A stretch of 64,000 bases of DNA from the NCBI GenBank assembly GCA_965207985.1, contig CBDBND010000035.1, positions 868,001 through 932,000 on the forward strand, read 5' to 3'. Position numbers and translations under genes: made by a program. Positions 1 to 9,066 of this stretch are shown piece after piece. Within the stretch, counting starts at the first letter, position 1. Every line of letters begins with the position of its first letter. Source of the stretch: CBDBND01 sp965207985 (GTDB taxonomy: Bacteria; Pseudomonadota; Alphaproteobacteria; Rhodospirillales; Rhodospirillaceae). The notes below the pieces were generated by a model. That model searched no databases, was not told the origin of the DNA, and saw only the letters and a list, made by a program, of their open reading frames with translations.

Positions 1-819
1 AACATCCTCCGCGAAATACTCTCCGCCAGCCACATATTCGGTTTCTTCTCGCCGCCGAACTGTAATCCGTTCGCGCTTGGCGACGACGGCTTCAGACACA
101 GTGATGTGTCCGTCATCAAGCATACGATTTACGACATAATCCCGTCGTTCAGCGGCGTCTTGGGGCCGGCGGATGGGGTGATAATTATTGGGCGCTTTCG
201 GTAATCCCGCTAGATAGGCCGCTTCAGAGAGCGTCAGTTCATCTAAAGACTTATTGAAATAGTTCATAGCCGCTGCGGCTACGCCGTAGGAGCCAAAACC
301 GAGATATATTTCGTTCAGGTAGAGTTCGAGGATGTGGTCTTTGTTAAACGCTTGTTCAATTCTAAGAGCAAGGATTGCCTCCTTGATCTTACGCTCAAAG
401 CTATATTCGTTGCTGAGCAGGAAATTCTTCGCCACTTGCTGGGTAATCGTAGAGGCGCCGACCATCCGCCGGTCGTTAAGCTGTGCCTCAACGTTTGTCA
501 CGACGGCTCTGGCAATACCGAAAAAATCTAGTCCGGGATGTGAGTAGAAAGTCTTGTCTTCGGCAGACAGAAAAGCATTCACTACGCGCTTCGGAATGGC
601 TGGAAAAGGCACGAAAACCCGACCTTCGATGGCGTATTCCTCAACCAGAGTGCCGTCGCCTGCGTAAACACGCGACATGACCGGAGGTTCGTAATCTGCC
701 AATTGGCGGTAATCAGGGAGATCCCGGCCAAACTCATAAAACACCCAAACGACAGCGGCGCCGGCAACAAAAATGCCGAGCATCGTCAGGCAGAATAAAA
801 TGGCCAAGAATCGAGACAT
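1..819 (-). CDS. mrcA: Penicillin-binding protein 1A (class A PBP), N-terminal part; runs off the window
   Basis: Peptidoglycan glycosyltransferase/transpeptidase of the inner membrane, polymerising lipid II in the periplasm. The visible 273 codons begin with a short cytoplasmic end and one membrane anchor (about residues 3-25). The GT51 domain follows: SAEDKTFYSHPG carries the catalytic Glu, and GASTITQQVAKN, the KIKEA motif and LELYLNEIYLG are all present. Sequence after about residue 235 enters the linker toward the transpeptidase domain, which lies beyond base 1. The ATG at 817-819 directly precedes the hydrophobic anchor, so I chose it. The gene lies 127 bp downstream of amiC on the same strand, a cell-wall pairing. 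Family assignment is very secure; only the 1A versus other class A label is inferred. Confidence 0.93.
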   Translation of the reverse strand, partial: MSRFLAILFCLTMLGIFVAGAAVVWVFYEFGRDLPDYRQLADYEPPVMSRVYAGDGTLVEEYAIEGRVFVPFPAIPKRVVNAFLSAEDKTFYSHPGLDFFGIARAVVTNVEAQLNDRRMVGASTITQQVAKNFLLSNEYSFERKIKEAILALRIEQAFNKDHILELYLNEIYLGFGSYGVAAAAMNYFNKSLDELTLSEAAYLAGLPKAPNNYHPIRRPQDAAERRDYVVNRMLDDGHITVSEAVVAKRERITVRRREETEYVAGGEYFAEDV

Positions 820-946
820 CAAACTGCGTTAAAATCCTTCGATTTCAGATACTTGTAACAAACTCCAGGTCCCGGAAGAAGGTCATAACACATCCCCCCG
901 CTTGTTGGATATCTTCCTGGTTGGTCATGGCGAAAGAAAGGTCTTT

Positions 947-2296
947 TCAAGTCGGACTCACGACGTCCCGATCACCGAAATAACCATCAAGAGCCCTGAC
1001 GATAGAGACCACCAATTTGTTTCTGTACGAGGCCTGTTGGAGTGCTCTTTCATCTTGCCGGTTTGACAAGTAACCCATTTCAAGCAGCACGGACGGGACA
1101 TCAGGCGCCTTTAAAACGGCAAAGCCAGCAAATCTATGGGTGTTCCTCAACAGTTGGACCTGACGCCTCAATTCTGCAATGAGTTTTGTCGCAAGCTGGG
1201 CGGCGAGATTGAGACTTTCCCTCTGGGCAAGGTCGATCAGAATATTACGTACATCTTCCGATTCATTGGTGAGGTCCATGCCAATGATGAGGTCCGCCTT
1301 GTTTTCTTTTTCCGCCAGCGAGGCCGCTTCCCTATCGGACGCATTTTCAGACAACGTATAGACGGAGAGACCTCGAACGTCGGACCGTCCGATCGAGTCA
1401 GCGTGCATCGATATGAAAATATCGGCCGCCGCTCGTCTTGACCGCGCGATGCGCTGCCTCAAACCGAGGGAGACATCTCGCGTTCTGGTCAGTACGACCT
1501 TGTAACGCCCAGTCTTTTCAAGAGCTTTTTTGAGCTCTTTCGAGGCTGCTAAGGCGATGTCTTTTTCTTTCACGCCACTGACGCCCACGGCACCCGGATC
1601 GATACCGCCATGTCCAGGGTCAATGGCGATTACTGGTCTTCTCTGCGCCAAGGTTTGTGACGGTTTGCGTTGAGGCAAGGGTAGGCGTTCATCAGCTCTT
1701 GGCTCTAAGTTTTTTTGAGCTGTTTGTATGGCAGGCGGTGATTGTTTTGTAGGCAGATTGGGCCCGTCTACAAAAATGGCCTTGGACGGCCCGGACCTTC
1801 CCAAAAATGCAGCTTCAGAGACAGGTTTGAGATCGACTACCATGCGCCAAGGAGTCGAACCGGTTGGCGCCAAAACAAAGGCTTTCTCGACATTGGCTGG
1901 ACGACTGAGGTCAAGCACAATACGGGATTGGCCTGGTTGGAAAAGACCATAGCGTAAGTCGCGCACAACGCCCGTACTGCCGTACTGCCCCTGGTCGGAT
2001 AGTTGCCAAGTCAGTTCCGGCAGGTCGATCACCATGCGGTAGGGCTGGGACAATGAGAAAACCTGGAAACCCAAGCCTTCCGTTAGCTCGATGACCAGTC
2101 TTGTATGGGTGCCATGGTCGTGCATGCGGAAAGACGTCGCGATGCTGCGGCCAAACGCCGCACGCGGGATCGCTGCAGAGCCGAAAAAGGCGGACACAAA
2201 CGCCAACATGGACCGGCGGGTGGAACCGCGTCGGAGGGCCGTTTGAGACTCGGAGGTCTTGGTTTCCTGCGCTAGGGACTTCAAACGCCTGATCAT
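947..2296 (-). CDS. amiC: N-acetylmuramoyl-L-alanine amidase (AMIN + Amidase_3)
   Basis: Periplasmic zinc amidase that cuts the amide bond between MurNAc and the peptide stem during daughter-cell separation. The 449-aa protein starts with a twin-arginine-like leader (RRGSTRRSMLAF followed by a hydrophobic stretch and an Ala-rich cleavage region), as in E. coli AmiC. An AMIN domain (about residues 40-150) targets it to peptidoglycan; a Pro/Gln-rich linker and the Amidase_3 domain (about 225-440) follow. Zinc ligands are visible in IDPGHGG, KEKDIAL and SMHADS, and the catalytic Glu in LLEMGYLSN. The frame stays open upstream to a TTG at 2347. I prefer the ATG at 2296, preceded by TTGAGAAAT, because it leaves a normal Tat n-region. 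It probably acts with the downstream PBP1A. Confidence 0.93.
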   Translation of the reverse strand: MIRRLKSLAQETKTSESQTALRRGSTRRSMLAFVSAFFGSAAIPRAAFGRSIATSFRMHDHGTHTRLVIELTEGLGFQVFSLSQPYRMVIDLPELTWQLSDQGQYGSTGVVRDLRYGLFQPGQSRIVLDLSRPANVEKAFVLAPTGSTPWRMVVDLKPVSEAAFLGRSGPSKAIFVDGPNLPTKQSPPAIQTAQKNLEPRADERLPLPQRKPSQTLAQRRPVIAIDPGHGGIDPGAVGVSGVKEKDIALAASKELKKALEKTGRYKVVLTRTRDVSLGLRQRIARSRRAAADIFISMHADSIGRSDVRGLSVYTLSENASDREAASLAEKENKADLIIGMDLTNESEDVRNILIDLAQRESLNLAAQLATKLIAELRRQVQLLRNTHRFAGFAVLKAPDVPSVLLEMGYLSNRQDERALQQASYRNKLVVSIVRALDGYFGDRDVVSPT

Positions 2297-2835
2297 ATTT
2301 CTCAAGATATGGTGTAACCCACTCGAATCATGGCACAATATATCCAAAGTTAAGGAATCCGTACAGTCCGGGGGTATGGCCCACTCTATAAATTAATAAA
2401 ACTTAACAAAATCCCTGAAGAAACCGTTGTGAACCACTTGTCCAGACAGTAAGTTGCGGCGCTCGGTCGTGACTCTGGGCTCGTGAGAGCCAGCGCCCTC
2501 GCTTCAGTCTGGTGAGTCCCTTTCCGTGGGAACTGTGGATACGCCGAAAGACGGATGAACGACCCTAAATTGTAATGCCGACGGTTGTTTAAGAATAAGC
2601 GGCCGAACGGCACCAAACTAATCATGGGGGGTTGGTGTGAACCCGGCCCACGTCCAAACGGATATCTTTTGTGAGTCCTCGCAGACATTTCCAATCCTGT
2701 CTGCGCTCGAAAGCGATCGATTGATCAGCACCTCACTTACGACGCCGGACGAACCAGCCTCCATCCCATCATCTAGTCGGAACGGGCGCCTTTACGCAGT
2801 GCTGACCGGTCCGACTCAATGGAGTTATCAAAGAA
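2297..2835 (+). promoter_or_regulatory. Long leader/promoter region of rne, divergent from amiC
   Basis: Roughly half a kilobase separates the amiC start from the rne start and holds no convincing gene. It must contain two divergent promoters. A compact hairpin lies at about 2475-2494: CTGG(G)CTC pairs with GAGCCAG across a GTGA loop, which is a GNRA-type tetraloop. An unusually long, structured 5' leader upstream of RNase E is known in enterobacteria, where the enzyme cleaves its own leader to autoregulate. A similar role here is inference only. Confidence 0.4.
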
Positions 2836-5583
2836 ATGGTCAAGAGAATGCTGGTGGATGCCAACCACCCGGAAGAGACCCGTGTGGTCGTACTAGATGG
2901 AACCCGTCTAGACGAATTTGATTTAGAGACATCAACAAAAAAACAAAATAAGGGAAACATCTACCTCGCCAAGGTCGTGCGGGTGGAACCTTCTTTGCAA
3001 GCCGCCTTTGTTGATTATGGTGGCAACAGGCACGGTTTCCTCGCCTTTAGCGAAATTCATCCTGACTATTACCAGATACCTGTTGCTGACCGCGAAGCAC
3101 TTCTTGCTGAAGTCAATGCCCATGACGAACAACTCGTCGACGACGAAGAAGAAGCTGGAACTGCTTCACCAACTGGTTCGCCAGATGATGAAAAAGACAG
3201 CGATGGCGAGGAGGCCGACTCCACAGCTACCGATGGTGATCCCAGCGATAGCCAAATCAGCGAAGAAAAAACAGCGAATACAGCGCCGTCAGTCTACGAC
3301 CCTTTCGCTATAGAATGGGATTTAGGTGAACAAACAAACCCCTCGGCCGGCATAACTGAAGCATCTGATACTCCCTTCCCATTGGTAGACACGTCATTCG
3401 CTAACGAACAAAGCTCTTCAGAGTCGCAGGAAGAAATAAGTGTCTCTGACAACGAAATAAGAGACGAAGACGCAAGCAAATCTGAAGCCCTGTCCGATAC
3501 AAAGCAATCGGCCGAAAAAGCTGGGATTGAAGAAATCGGAGGGGACGACGAAGCTGAAGAGAATCTTGACGTCCATAGACGGAAGTTTGTTTCGACACGG
3601 CGCTACAAAATTCAAGAAGTCATAAAACGTCGTCAAATACTCCTCATTCAAGTCGTTAAAGAAGAGCGCGGCACAAAAGGAGCCGCACTTACAACTTATC
3701 TGTCCCTGGCAGGGCGATACTGCGTCCTCATGCCCAATAGTTCGCGTGGAGGTGGCGTTTCCAGAAAAATCACCAACAACAAAGACCGGCGTAGATTGAA
3801 GTCGATTCTAAATGACCTAAAAGTGTCGGATCAAATGGCAGTTATATTGCGAACTGCCGGCGCAGAACGAAGCAAAGCCGAAGTTAAACGGGATTACGAA
3901 TACCTTCAAAGAACTTGGAATAACATTCGTGAAATCACTATGGAATCTCGTGCGCCCGCTCTTATTCATGAAGAAGCCAATTTAATCAGGCGGTCGATCA
4001 GGGATATTTACACTAGGGATATTGAGGAAATACTGGTCGAGGGTGAAGACGGATATCGAGCTGCCAAGGAGTTCATGAAGACCTTAACCCCAAGCCATGC
4101 CAAGAAAGTCAAGCGATACAAAGACGACTCCATTCCGCTTTTGCACAGATACCAAGTAGAGAGTCAGCTTGATGCGATGCACAGCCCGACCGTTCAACTT
4201 AGGTCTGGCGGTTCAATCGTATTTGGGCAGACGGAAGCCCTCGTTGCGATAGACGTCAACTCAGGTAAGGCGACCAAAGAACGTCACATCGAAGAAACTG
4301 CACTGAAAACAAATATAGAGGCTGCAGGGGAAATTGCCCGACAACTGCGACTTAGAGACCTAGCCGGACTTGTGGTTATCGATTTCATCGATATGGAAGA
4401 CAATCGCAACAATCACACGGTCGAAAGAAAACTCAAGGAAGCACTGAAAAGTGATCGTGCGCGTATCCAAGTTGGCCGTATCAGCCACTTTGGGCTGCTC
4501 GAGCTTTCCAGACAAAGATTAAGACCAAGCCTAATAGAAGCGAATTTTGAAGTTTGTAAAACGTGCGCCGGAACAGGGCTTATCCGCTCCATTGAATCCA
4601 CATCTATTCAAACTCTACGTGCCATTGAAGAAGAGGGTCTGAGACATCGTACGCGCGAATTGACCGTTCACGTTCACCCGGATGTCGCCCTTTACATTTT
4701 AAACTACAAAAGAACAGGTCTTGAAGACGTTCAAGCCCGGTATGGCATGAATGTGTTCGTCTTAGGCGACGACTCTCTGATTCCACCAGACATTAAAATG
4801 GAACGAGTCAAAGGGGATACTGGCAAAACAACCGCCGATCAAAAAAAGACAAAAGAGGAAGAAGAGGATGCGCCTGTCACTGAAGAATTGAGTGACACAG
4901 ATGCTGATGAAGATGCTGACGGGGGCCGGAAACGGAAAAGACGGAGACGCCGTAAACGCCGCACTGAAGGTGACGGTGCGGATACGAAGGCGTCGGAGGA
5001 AAATGTCCAGGAAGCCGGTGAAACTGATACGTCAGAAAGTCCCAGCCAAGAGGGCAGTCAGGAGACTGATGAAGAGCCACAAAAGAAGACCAGACGGCGC
5101 GGCCGAAGAGGTGGCAGACGCAGAAAGAGAGACGACAAATCTCAGGGTGAAACAAGCAAGCAGGATCAAAGCCTTCCTGGCGATCAAACTGATTCATTGG
5201 CAGCGCAGGCCGGAGGTCAAATCGAAAACGACAAACAGCCGCCTTCGCCTGACTCAGGACCTAAAGCGGATGAAACGGCTGATCCCATACCCGTACAACC
5301 GGCAGCGAGCTTGGAACCTAAACCGCCATCCCGTTTTCTTGACGTTATCAAACGCGGTGCAGATGCCTTGCTTCCCACCGGAACAAATGGTGACGGAAAC
5401 CAAAGGTCCGCCAATAGCTCCACGGCCGACTCTCCAGATACAAACAAACTCGATCCAGCCCCGAAGGCGACTGTGGAAGCGGGCGAAAGTCCAACTGATG
5501 TTCCTCCTAGCATTGAACCGCAGGAGATGAGTGATGCACCGGTCGAACAACCGCGTCGCGGTTGGTGGAATAAAGAGGATTAA
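2836..5583 (+). CDS. rne: Ribonuclease E
   Basis: Endoribonuclease that initiates mRNA decay and processes rRNA/tRNA precursors, scaffold of the degradosome. The 915 residues comprise an S1 domain split by a very acidic insertion of about 155 residues (roughly 97-252, rich in Asp/Glu/Ser), then RNase H-like and DNase I-like parts. The magnesium-binding aspartates are seen in VAIDVNSGK (about residue 472) and VVIDFIDMED (about 515). The Zn-link cysteines are in CKTCAGTG (about 573-580). The C-terminal 270 residues are disordered, with two Arg-rich RNA-binding patches (about 695-710 and 750-765), and end in RRGWWNKED, a tail typical of alphaproteobacterial RNase E. The split S1 domain is also normal in this class. 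An IS sits 8 bp after the stop codon. Confidence 0.97.
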   Translation: MVKRMLVDANHPEETRVVVLDGTRLDEFDLETSTKKQNKGNIYLAKVVRVEPSLQAAFVDYGGNRHGFLAFSEIHPDYYQIPVADREALLAEVNAHDEQLVDDEEEAGTASPTGSPDDEKDSDGEEADSTATDGDPSDSQISEEKTANTAPSVYDPFAIEWDLGEQTNPSAGITEASDTPFPLVDTSFANEQSSSESQEEISVSDNEIRDEDASKSEALSDTKQSAEKAGIEEIGGDDEAEENLDVHRRKFVSTRRYKIQEVIKRRQILLIQVVKEERGTKGAALTTYLSLAGRYCVLMPNSSRGGGVSRKITNNKDRRRLKSILNDLKVSDQMAVILRTAGAERSKAEVKRDYEYLQRTWNNIREITMESRAPALIHEEANLIRRSIRDIYTRDIEEILVEGEDGYRAAKEFMKTLTPSHAKKVKRYKDDSIPLLHRYQVESQLDAMHSPTVQLRSGGSIVFGQTEALVAIDVNSGKATKERHIEETALKTNIEAAGEIARQLRLRDLAGLVVIDFIDMEDNRNNHTVERKLKEALKSDRARIQVGRISHFGLLELSRQRLRPSLIEANFEVCKTCAGTGLIRSIESTSIQTLRAIEEEGLRHRTRELTVHVHPDVALYILNYKRTGLEDVQARYGMNVFVLGDDSLIPPDIKMERVKGDTGKTTADQKKTKEEEEDAPVTEELSDTDADEDADGGRKRKRRRRRKRRTEGDGADTKASEENVQEAGETDTSESPSQEGSQETDEEPQKKTRRRGRRGGRRRKRDDKSQGETSKQDQSLPGDQTDSLAAQAGGQIENDKQPPSPDSGPKADETADPIPVQPAASLEPKPPSRFLDVIKRGADALLPTGTNGDGNQRSANSSTADSPDTNKLDPAPKATVEAGESPTDVPPSIEPQEMSDAPVEQPRRGWWNKED

Positions 5584-5588
5584 AACGC

Positions 5589-6364
5589 CTAGGGTCTGTT
5601 GACATTTAACGCATGGGCGATGATGGTTGCGACGAGGTTGCAGTTTGCGGCGTAGCTGATGTCGGTCTTGTCGTAGCGTGTTGCGATGCCACGGAATTCC
5701 TTGATCTTGGCGAAGTAGTTTTCGATCAGATGTCGCCAGCGGTACATGTGCTTGTCGTAGGCCGCCGGCCGCTTCCTGTTGGCGAGCGAGGGAATGACGG
5801 CGCTTGCGCCACGTTGGTCCAGTTGCTCTCGCAGCCAGCCGGCATCGAATGCCTTGTCGGCGATGAGGGCATCGAAGTGAACGTCGTCGATCAACGGCTG
5901 GACGCCCATCATGTCGTGGCGCTGGCCAGGGAGCAGCACGAAGCGGACCAGACACCCCAGTGCGTCGACCAGGGCGATGATCTTGGTGGTCAATCCGCCC
6001 CGTGATCGGCCGATGGCCTGATTTTGAGTCCCCCTTTTGCGCCGCTCGCCTTCTGGTGAACGCTGACGATGGTGGCGTCGATGAGGGCATATTCGAAATC
6101 CGGTTCCGCCGACAACTCCTCGAACAGCCGCTCGAAGACACCCTTCTTCGCCCATCGGCGAAAGCGCTGGAAGACGCTGTTCCAATTGCCGAACGCCGGG
6201 GGCAGAGCGCGCCACGGCGACCCTGCGCGCACCCGCCACAAAACCGCCTCCAAAAACAGGCGGTTGTCCGCCGCCGTCACGCCACGGTCCGTCGCCTTGC
6301 CCGGTAGATGACGCCAAATTTTCTCCCAAACATTGTCCGTGATCACAAAACGCTCTGACTTCAT
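5589..6364 (-). CDS. IS5-family transposase, two frames joined by -1 frameshift
   Basis: DDE transposase made from two overlapping frames. OrfA starts at the ATG at 6364 (MKSERFVITDNVW) and contributes the N-terminal helix-turn-helix and the first acidic residue in LIDATIVSVHQ. It would end on its own at 5990. OrfB supplies the rest: LTTKIIALVD, the second Asp in ADKAFDAGWL and the Glu in ENYFAKIKEFR. The switch point is a run of four A and five G near 6020-6030, where moving back one base joins QKASGAKG to GTQNQAIGRSRGG. This is the usual layout of IS427-type elements, which use programmed frameshifting. The OrfB stop codon TAG is completed by the flanking target-site bases. The element looks functional. 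Confidence 0.85.
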
Positions 6365-6438
6365 CAAACACTCCTTGCAAAAGGAGGCTTGAATCACTTT
6401 TCCGCGACATTGGGAATCCACTAAATGTCAACAGACCC
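5592..6438 (-). mobile_element. IS5-family insertion sequence (IS427-like), 847 bp, apparently complete
   Basis: Perfect 17-bp terminal inverted repeats begin GGGTCTGTTGACATTTA (5592-5608 and the complement at 6422-6438). The element is flanked by TA on both sides (5590-5591 and 6439-6440), inside a CTAG target, which fits the IS427 group of IS5. It carries two overlapping transposase frames. It separates rne from the aminotransferase gene and disrupts no coding sequence, but it may carry away or replace the rne terminator. Confidence 0.93.
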
Positions 6439-6451
6439 TAGGCTATCGCTC

Positions 6452-7603
6452 TCACTTGGAGAGCCAATTTTTTAAACGATTGACGGCGTCATGCATGTCA
6501 GGCGTCGACCCTGCGAATGAAATTCGCATAGCCGTTGATCCGCGATGTGGATCGAAATCTAGACCCGGCGCCACCGCAACCCCTGCCTCTCTTAATAGCG
6601 CTTGGCAAAAGGAAACGCTGTCGTTGGTAAAGTCTTGAACATCAGCATAGAGATAAAAAGCGCCATCAGAAGGCGCCAGTTTTGACAACCCTGCAACCGG
6701 CAATCCCTCTAATAGAACCTTTCTGTTCTCCGCATACCGAGCAACATTTGCATCGAGTTCTTGCTTGGCATCAAAAACATAAAGTGCGGCCCATTGCGAG
6801 ACCGTCGGTGGCGAAATGTATAGGTTCTGCGCAAGGCATTCGACCGACCGGCGGAGATCTTGAGGCACGACCATCCACCCGACACGCCAGCCCGTCATAC
6901 TGAAGTACTTTGAGAAACTGTTGATGACGATCTCCAGCCCATCTGGGTCCGCGGCAGTCGTTACCGAACTTCCATAGGTAATCCCATGGTAAATCTCATC
7001 TGAAATGACGCGTATTTGTCGATCACGGCAAAAAGACAACAACGCTCGGAATTCAGCCTCGGGGATAACGGTTCCAGTTGGATTTGATGGGCTCGCAAGA
7101 ATAAGACCATCTATGGACTCCGTCTGCTGAGCCAACAACTCAACGGTCGGCTGAAAGCGATCCTCAAGTGTGGTGTGCAGTAGGACCGGTTCTAGCCCAA
7201 GAGATGAGAGAATATGCCGATAGGCCGGATAGCCGGGCGACGCCAATGCAACGCGTTGACCGGCATCAAAGGCAGACAAAAAGGCGAGTTGAAACCCGGC
7301 AGAGGACCCCGTGGTTATAAATATGCAATCAGGAGAAACATCCGCGCTGTAAGTTTCCTTATAATGTTGAGATATTCGTTGCCTGAGTTCAGGAATTCCA
7401 CCGGCAACGGTGTAGCCCAGTGCGTCCTGCACCATAAGGGCCGCTACTGGGTCGATGACAGAACGTGGGATTCCTGTGGAAGGTTGGCCGACTTCAAGAT
7501 GTATGATGTGCTGGCCGTCTTGCTCCAAGTCAGCAGCATCCTGCATCACATCCATGACAATAAAAGGGGACACCCGGCCCCTTTTTGATGGTCCAATTGT
7601 CAT
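6452..7603 (-). CDS. PLP-dependent class I/II aminotransferase
   Basis: Fold type I aminotransferase of the aspartate/aromatic/MalY-PatB-like group, cytosolic, 383 residues. Visible signatures: GQPSTGIP near the N terminus (substrate carboxylate loop), SPSNPTGTV, the PLP-ring Asp and Tyr in SDEIYHGI, the Schiff-base lysine in SFSKYFSMTGWRVGW, and the carboxylate-binding Arg in AMRISFAGS near the C terminus. The ATG at 7603 follows GGAGATTCATAAAC and lies 2 bp after the stop of the gamma-glutamyltransferase gene, so the two are almost certainly cotranscribed. The amino acid used cannot be told from sequence alone. Pairing with a glutamyl transferase suggests amino-acid salvage. Confidence 0.88.
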   Translation of the reverse strand: MTIGPSKRGRVSPFIVMDVMQDAADLEQDGQHIIHLEVGQPSTGIPRSVIDPVAALMVQDALGYTVAGGIPELRQRISQHYKETYSADVSPDCIFITTGSSAGFQLAFLSAFDAGQRVALASPGYPAYRHILSSLGLEPVLLHTTLEDRFQPTVELLAQQTESIDGLILASPSNPTGTVIPEAEFRALLSFCRDRQIRVISDEIYHGITYGSSVTTAADPDGLEIVINSFSKYFSMTGWRVGWMVVPQDLRRSVECLAQNLYISPPTVSQWAALYVFDAKQELDANVARYAENRKVLLEGLPVAGLSKLAPSDGAFYLYADVQDFTNDSVSFCQALLREAGVAVAPGLDFDPHRGSTAMRISFAGSTPDMHDAVNRLKNWLSK

Positions 7604-7605
7604 GT

Positions 7606-9009
7606 TTATGAATCTCCAAAAGCGATCAGGCCGTAACCTAATCCCAAAGGATCGTTTCCAACTGAGCAAGCATCCAGCTCATCGTCGAGTCCGTTGCGGC
7701 AATTTGCGGCATTGACCTGTGCTCTTCGGGATATCGCTCCCGCTTCATCACTCCTTTGAGGGGCGGGAGGGAAACCGTCCGCAAGCGGTACACCGTCAAT
7801 CAATGCGCGTTTGACCACATGGGCGATGGCCGGTGCGGCCCCTGCTCCACCCGCTGCGCCAATGAAATTTACCTGGCCGGAGCGACGATCCATTTGCATG
7901 ATTGAAATCAACTGCGCTTTGGGGCCTGAACTCATTTCAGGATTTGGCGCCATCAAAAAGCCTAGTCCCTCTAAGACCAAACCGGCACCGAACGGTTCGA
8001 CCATGGTTAATGAACATGCAACGGCATTTCCTTCAGCATCCGCTACAACATACCCGGTTGCAGCGGGACCAGATGGCTCGATAGGTGGATCACTACCCCT
8101 GTCGGAGGAGAAAACGTCCGTGACTTCTGTTTGCGTAAGTCCATACGCACCAACGTGAAACGTCATAGGTCCTGATTGCAACATTTGCGCACTGCGCCAG
8201 GTTGGTGAAAATCTGCGTAAGTCATCCGCATTAATTGAAACGCCAGCCGTCAATGCGCTTTCATCTATAGTCTTGGCCAGGGCCCCTGCATAAAAGTCAC
8301 CCGGTGTTCGTCCACGGATACGACCAAACGTTGCCGCCAAGTCTAACTGCGTTAGTCGATCCCCTTCCTGCAACAACGTACGCCGTGACGACATGAAAAA
8401 ATCCAAAGCATTGGGATCGTTCACGAGCGCATCTGAGGCTTCTCTTATGTCCCGGGCAAACGCCCTTGAAATCGGGCTGCCAAATCGTGCCAGATTCTCT
8501 GCTGGAACGACGAGTTGTTGCCAGGGAAGTTTTCCGTACTTGGCATGAAGAGCGAATAATCCACGCGCCAGTGTGGGCACAGCAGTCTGCCACCGGGCGG
8601 ACGTTTGTCGCCCAACGGCCGCTTGCGGGACAAAATCCAAGACCTCCACACGTTGTTGGGTTGCGTCAAAGACGGTGCAGAGCCCGCCGCCGCCAATTCC
8701 AGCCGCCGATTGAAGTGTCACCGATAGGGCAAAACCCAGAGCAACAGCGCCGTCTGCGGCAGATCCGCCCCGATTGAGGATACCGCGCGTAATAAGGACA
8801 GCCTGAGGTTCATCGGCGACCACAAGACCCCCTTCTTCGCTCCGGGCTGTGATCGTTGGCAAAGATCGAATGACGGCGGATTCGCAAGCGCTTAGGGTCA
8901 CGCTGAGCGCCAGGGCAATAAACAGCTTGGTCGAATGGGCATCTTGTTTCCGCCACAATTTGGCGGACGATTCCCTATCTCTGGCACCATGATTGCCGTA
9001 TCGTAACAC
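7606..9009 (-). CDS. ggt: Gamma-glutamyltransferase-like lipoprotein
   Basis: Member of the Ntn-hydrolase gamma-glutamyltranspeptidase family, which transfers or hydrolyses the glutamyl group of glutathione in the periplasm. It has 467 residues, shorter than the usual 560-580. A lipobox (VTLSAC) about 40 residues from the start suggests membrane anchoring. The long n-region suggests a later start. Family features: GGGLCTVFD in place of the usual GGGGF, and GNAVACSLTMVEPFGAG at the start of the small subunit. The autocleavage threonine is not clear: the TTHYS-type motif reads AATGYVV, so the first Thr aligns with Ala. The gene is in an operon with the aminotransferase. It could be an atypical or inactive paralogue. 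Confidence 0.8.
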   Translation of the reverse strand: MLRYGNHGARDRESSAKLWRKQDAHSTKLFIALALSVTLSACESAVIRSLPTITARSEEGGLVVADEPQAVLITRGILNRGGSAADGAVALGFALSVTLQSAAGIGGGGLCTVFDATQQRVEVLDFVPQAAVGRQTSARWQTAVPTLARGLFALHAKYGKLPWQQLVVPAENLARFGSPISRAFARDIREASDALVNDPNALDFFMSSRRTLLQEGDRLTQLDLAATFGRIRGRTPGDFYAGALAKTIDESALTAGVSINADDLRRFSPTWRSAQMLQSGPMTFHVGAYGLTQTEVTDVFSSDRGSDPPIEPSGPAATGYVVADAEGNAVACSLTMVEPFGAGLVLEGLGFLMAPNPEMSSGPKAQLISIMQMDRRSGQVNFIGAAGGAGAAPAIAHVVKRALIDGVPLADGFPPAPQRSDEAGAISRRAQVNAANCRNGLDDELDACSVGNDPLGLGYGLIAFGDS

Positions 9010-9066
9010 TTAGCCTCCTTATTGACCGACGTTTTGGCTCGTTTCAACTAAGCACAAGCGGCTCCT

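Noticed and set aside
4892..5530. Plus-strand open frame of 212 codons inside the rne C terminus
   Set aside because: It is the +2 shadow of the Arg/Glu-rich tail of RNase E and has no ribosome site or recognisable motif.
5254..6141. Long minus-strand open frame (295 codons) spanning the end of rne and the IS
   Set aside because: It is antisense to rne and out of frame with the transposase; composition is low-complexity Arg-rich and no family is visible.
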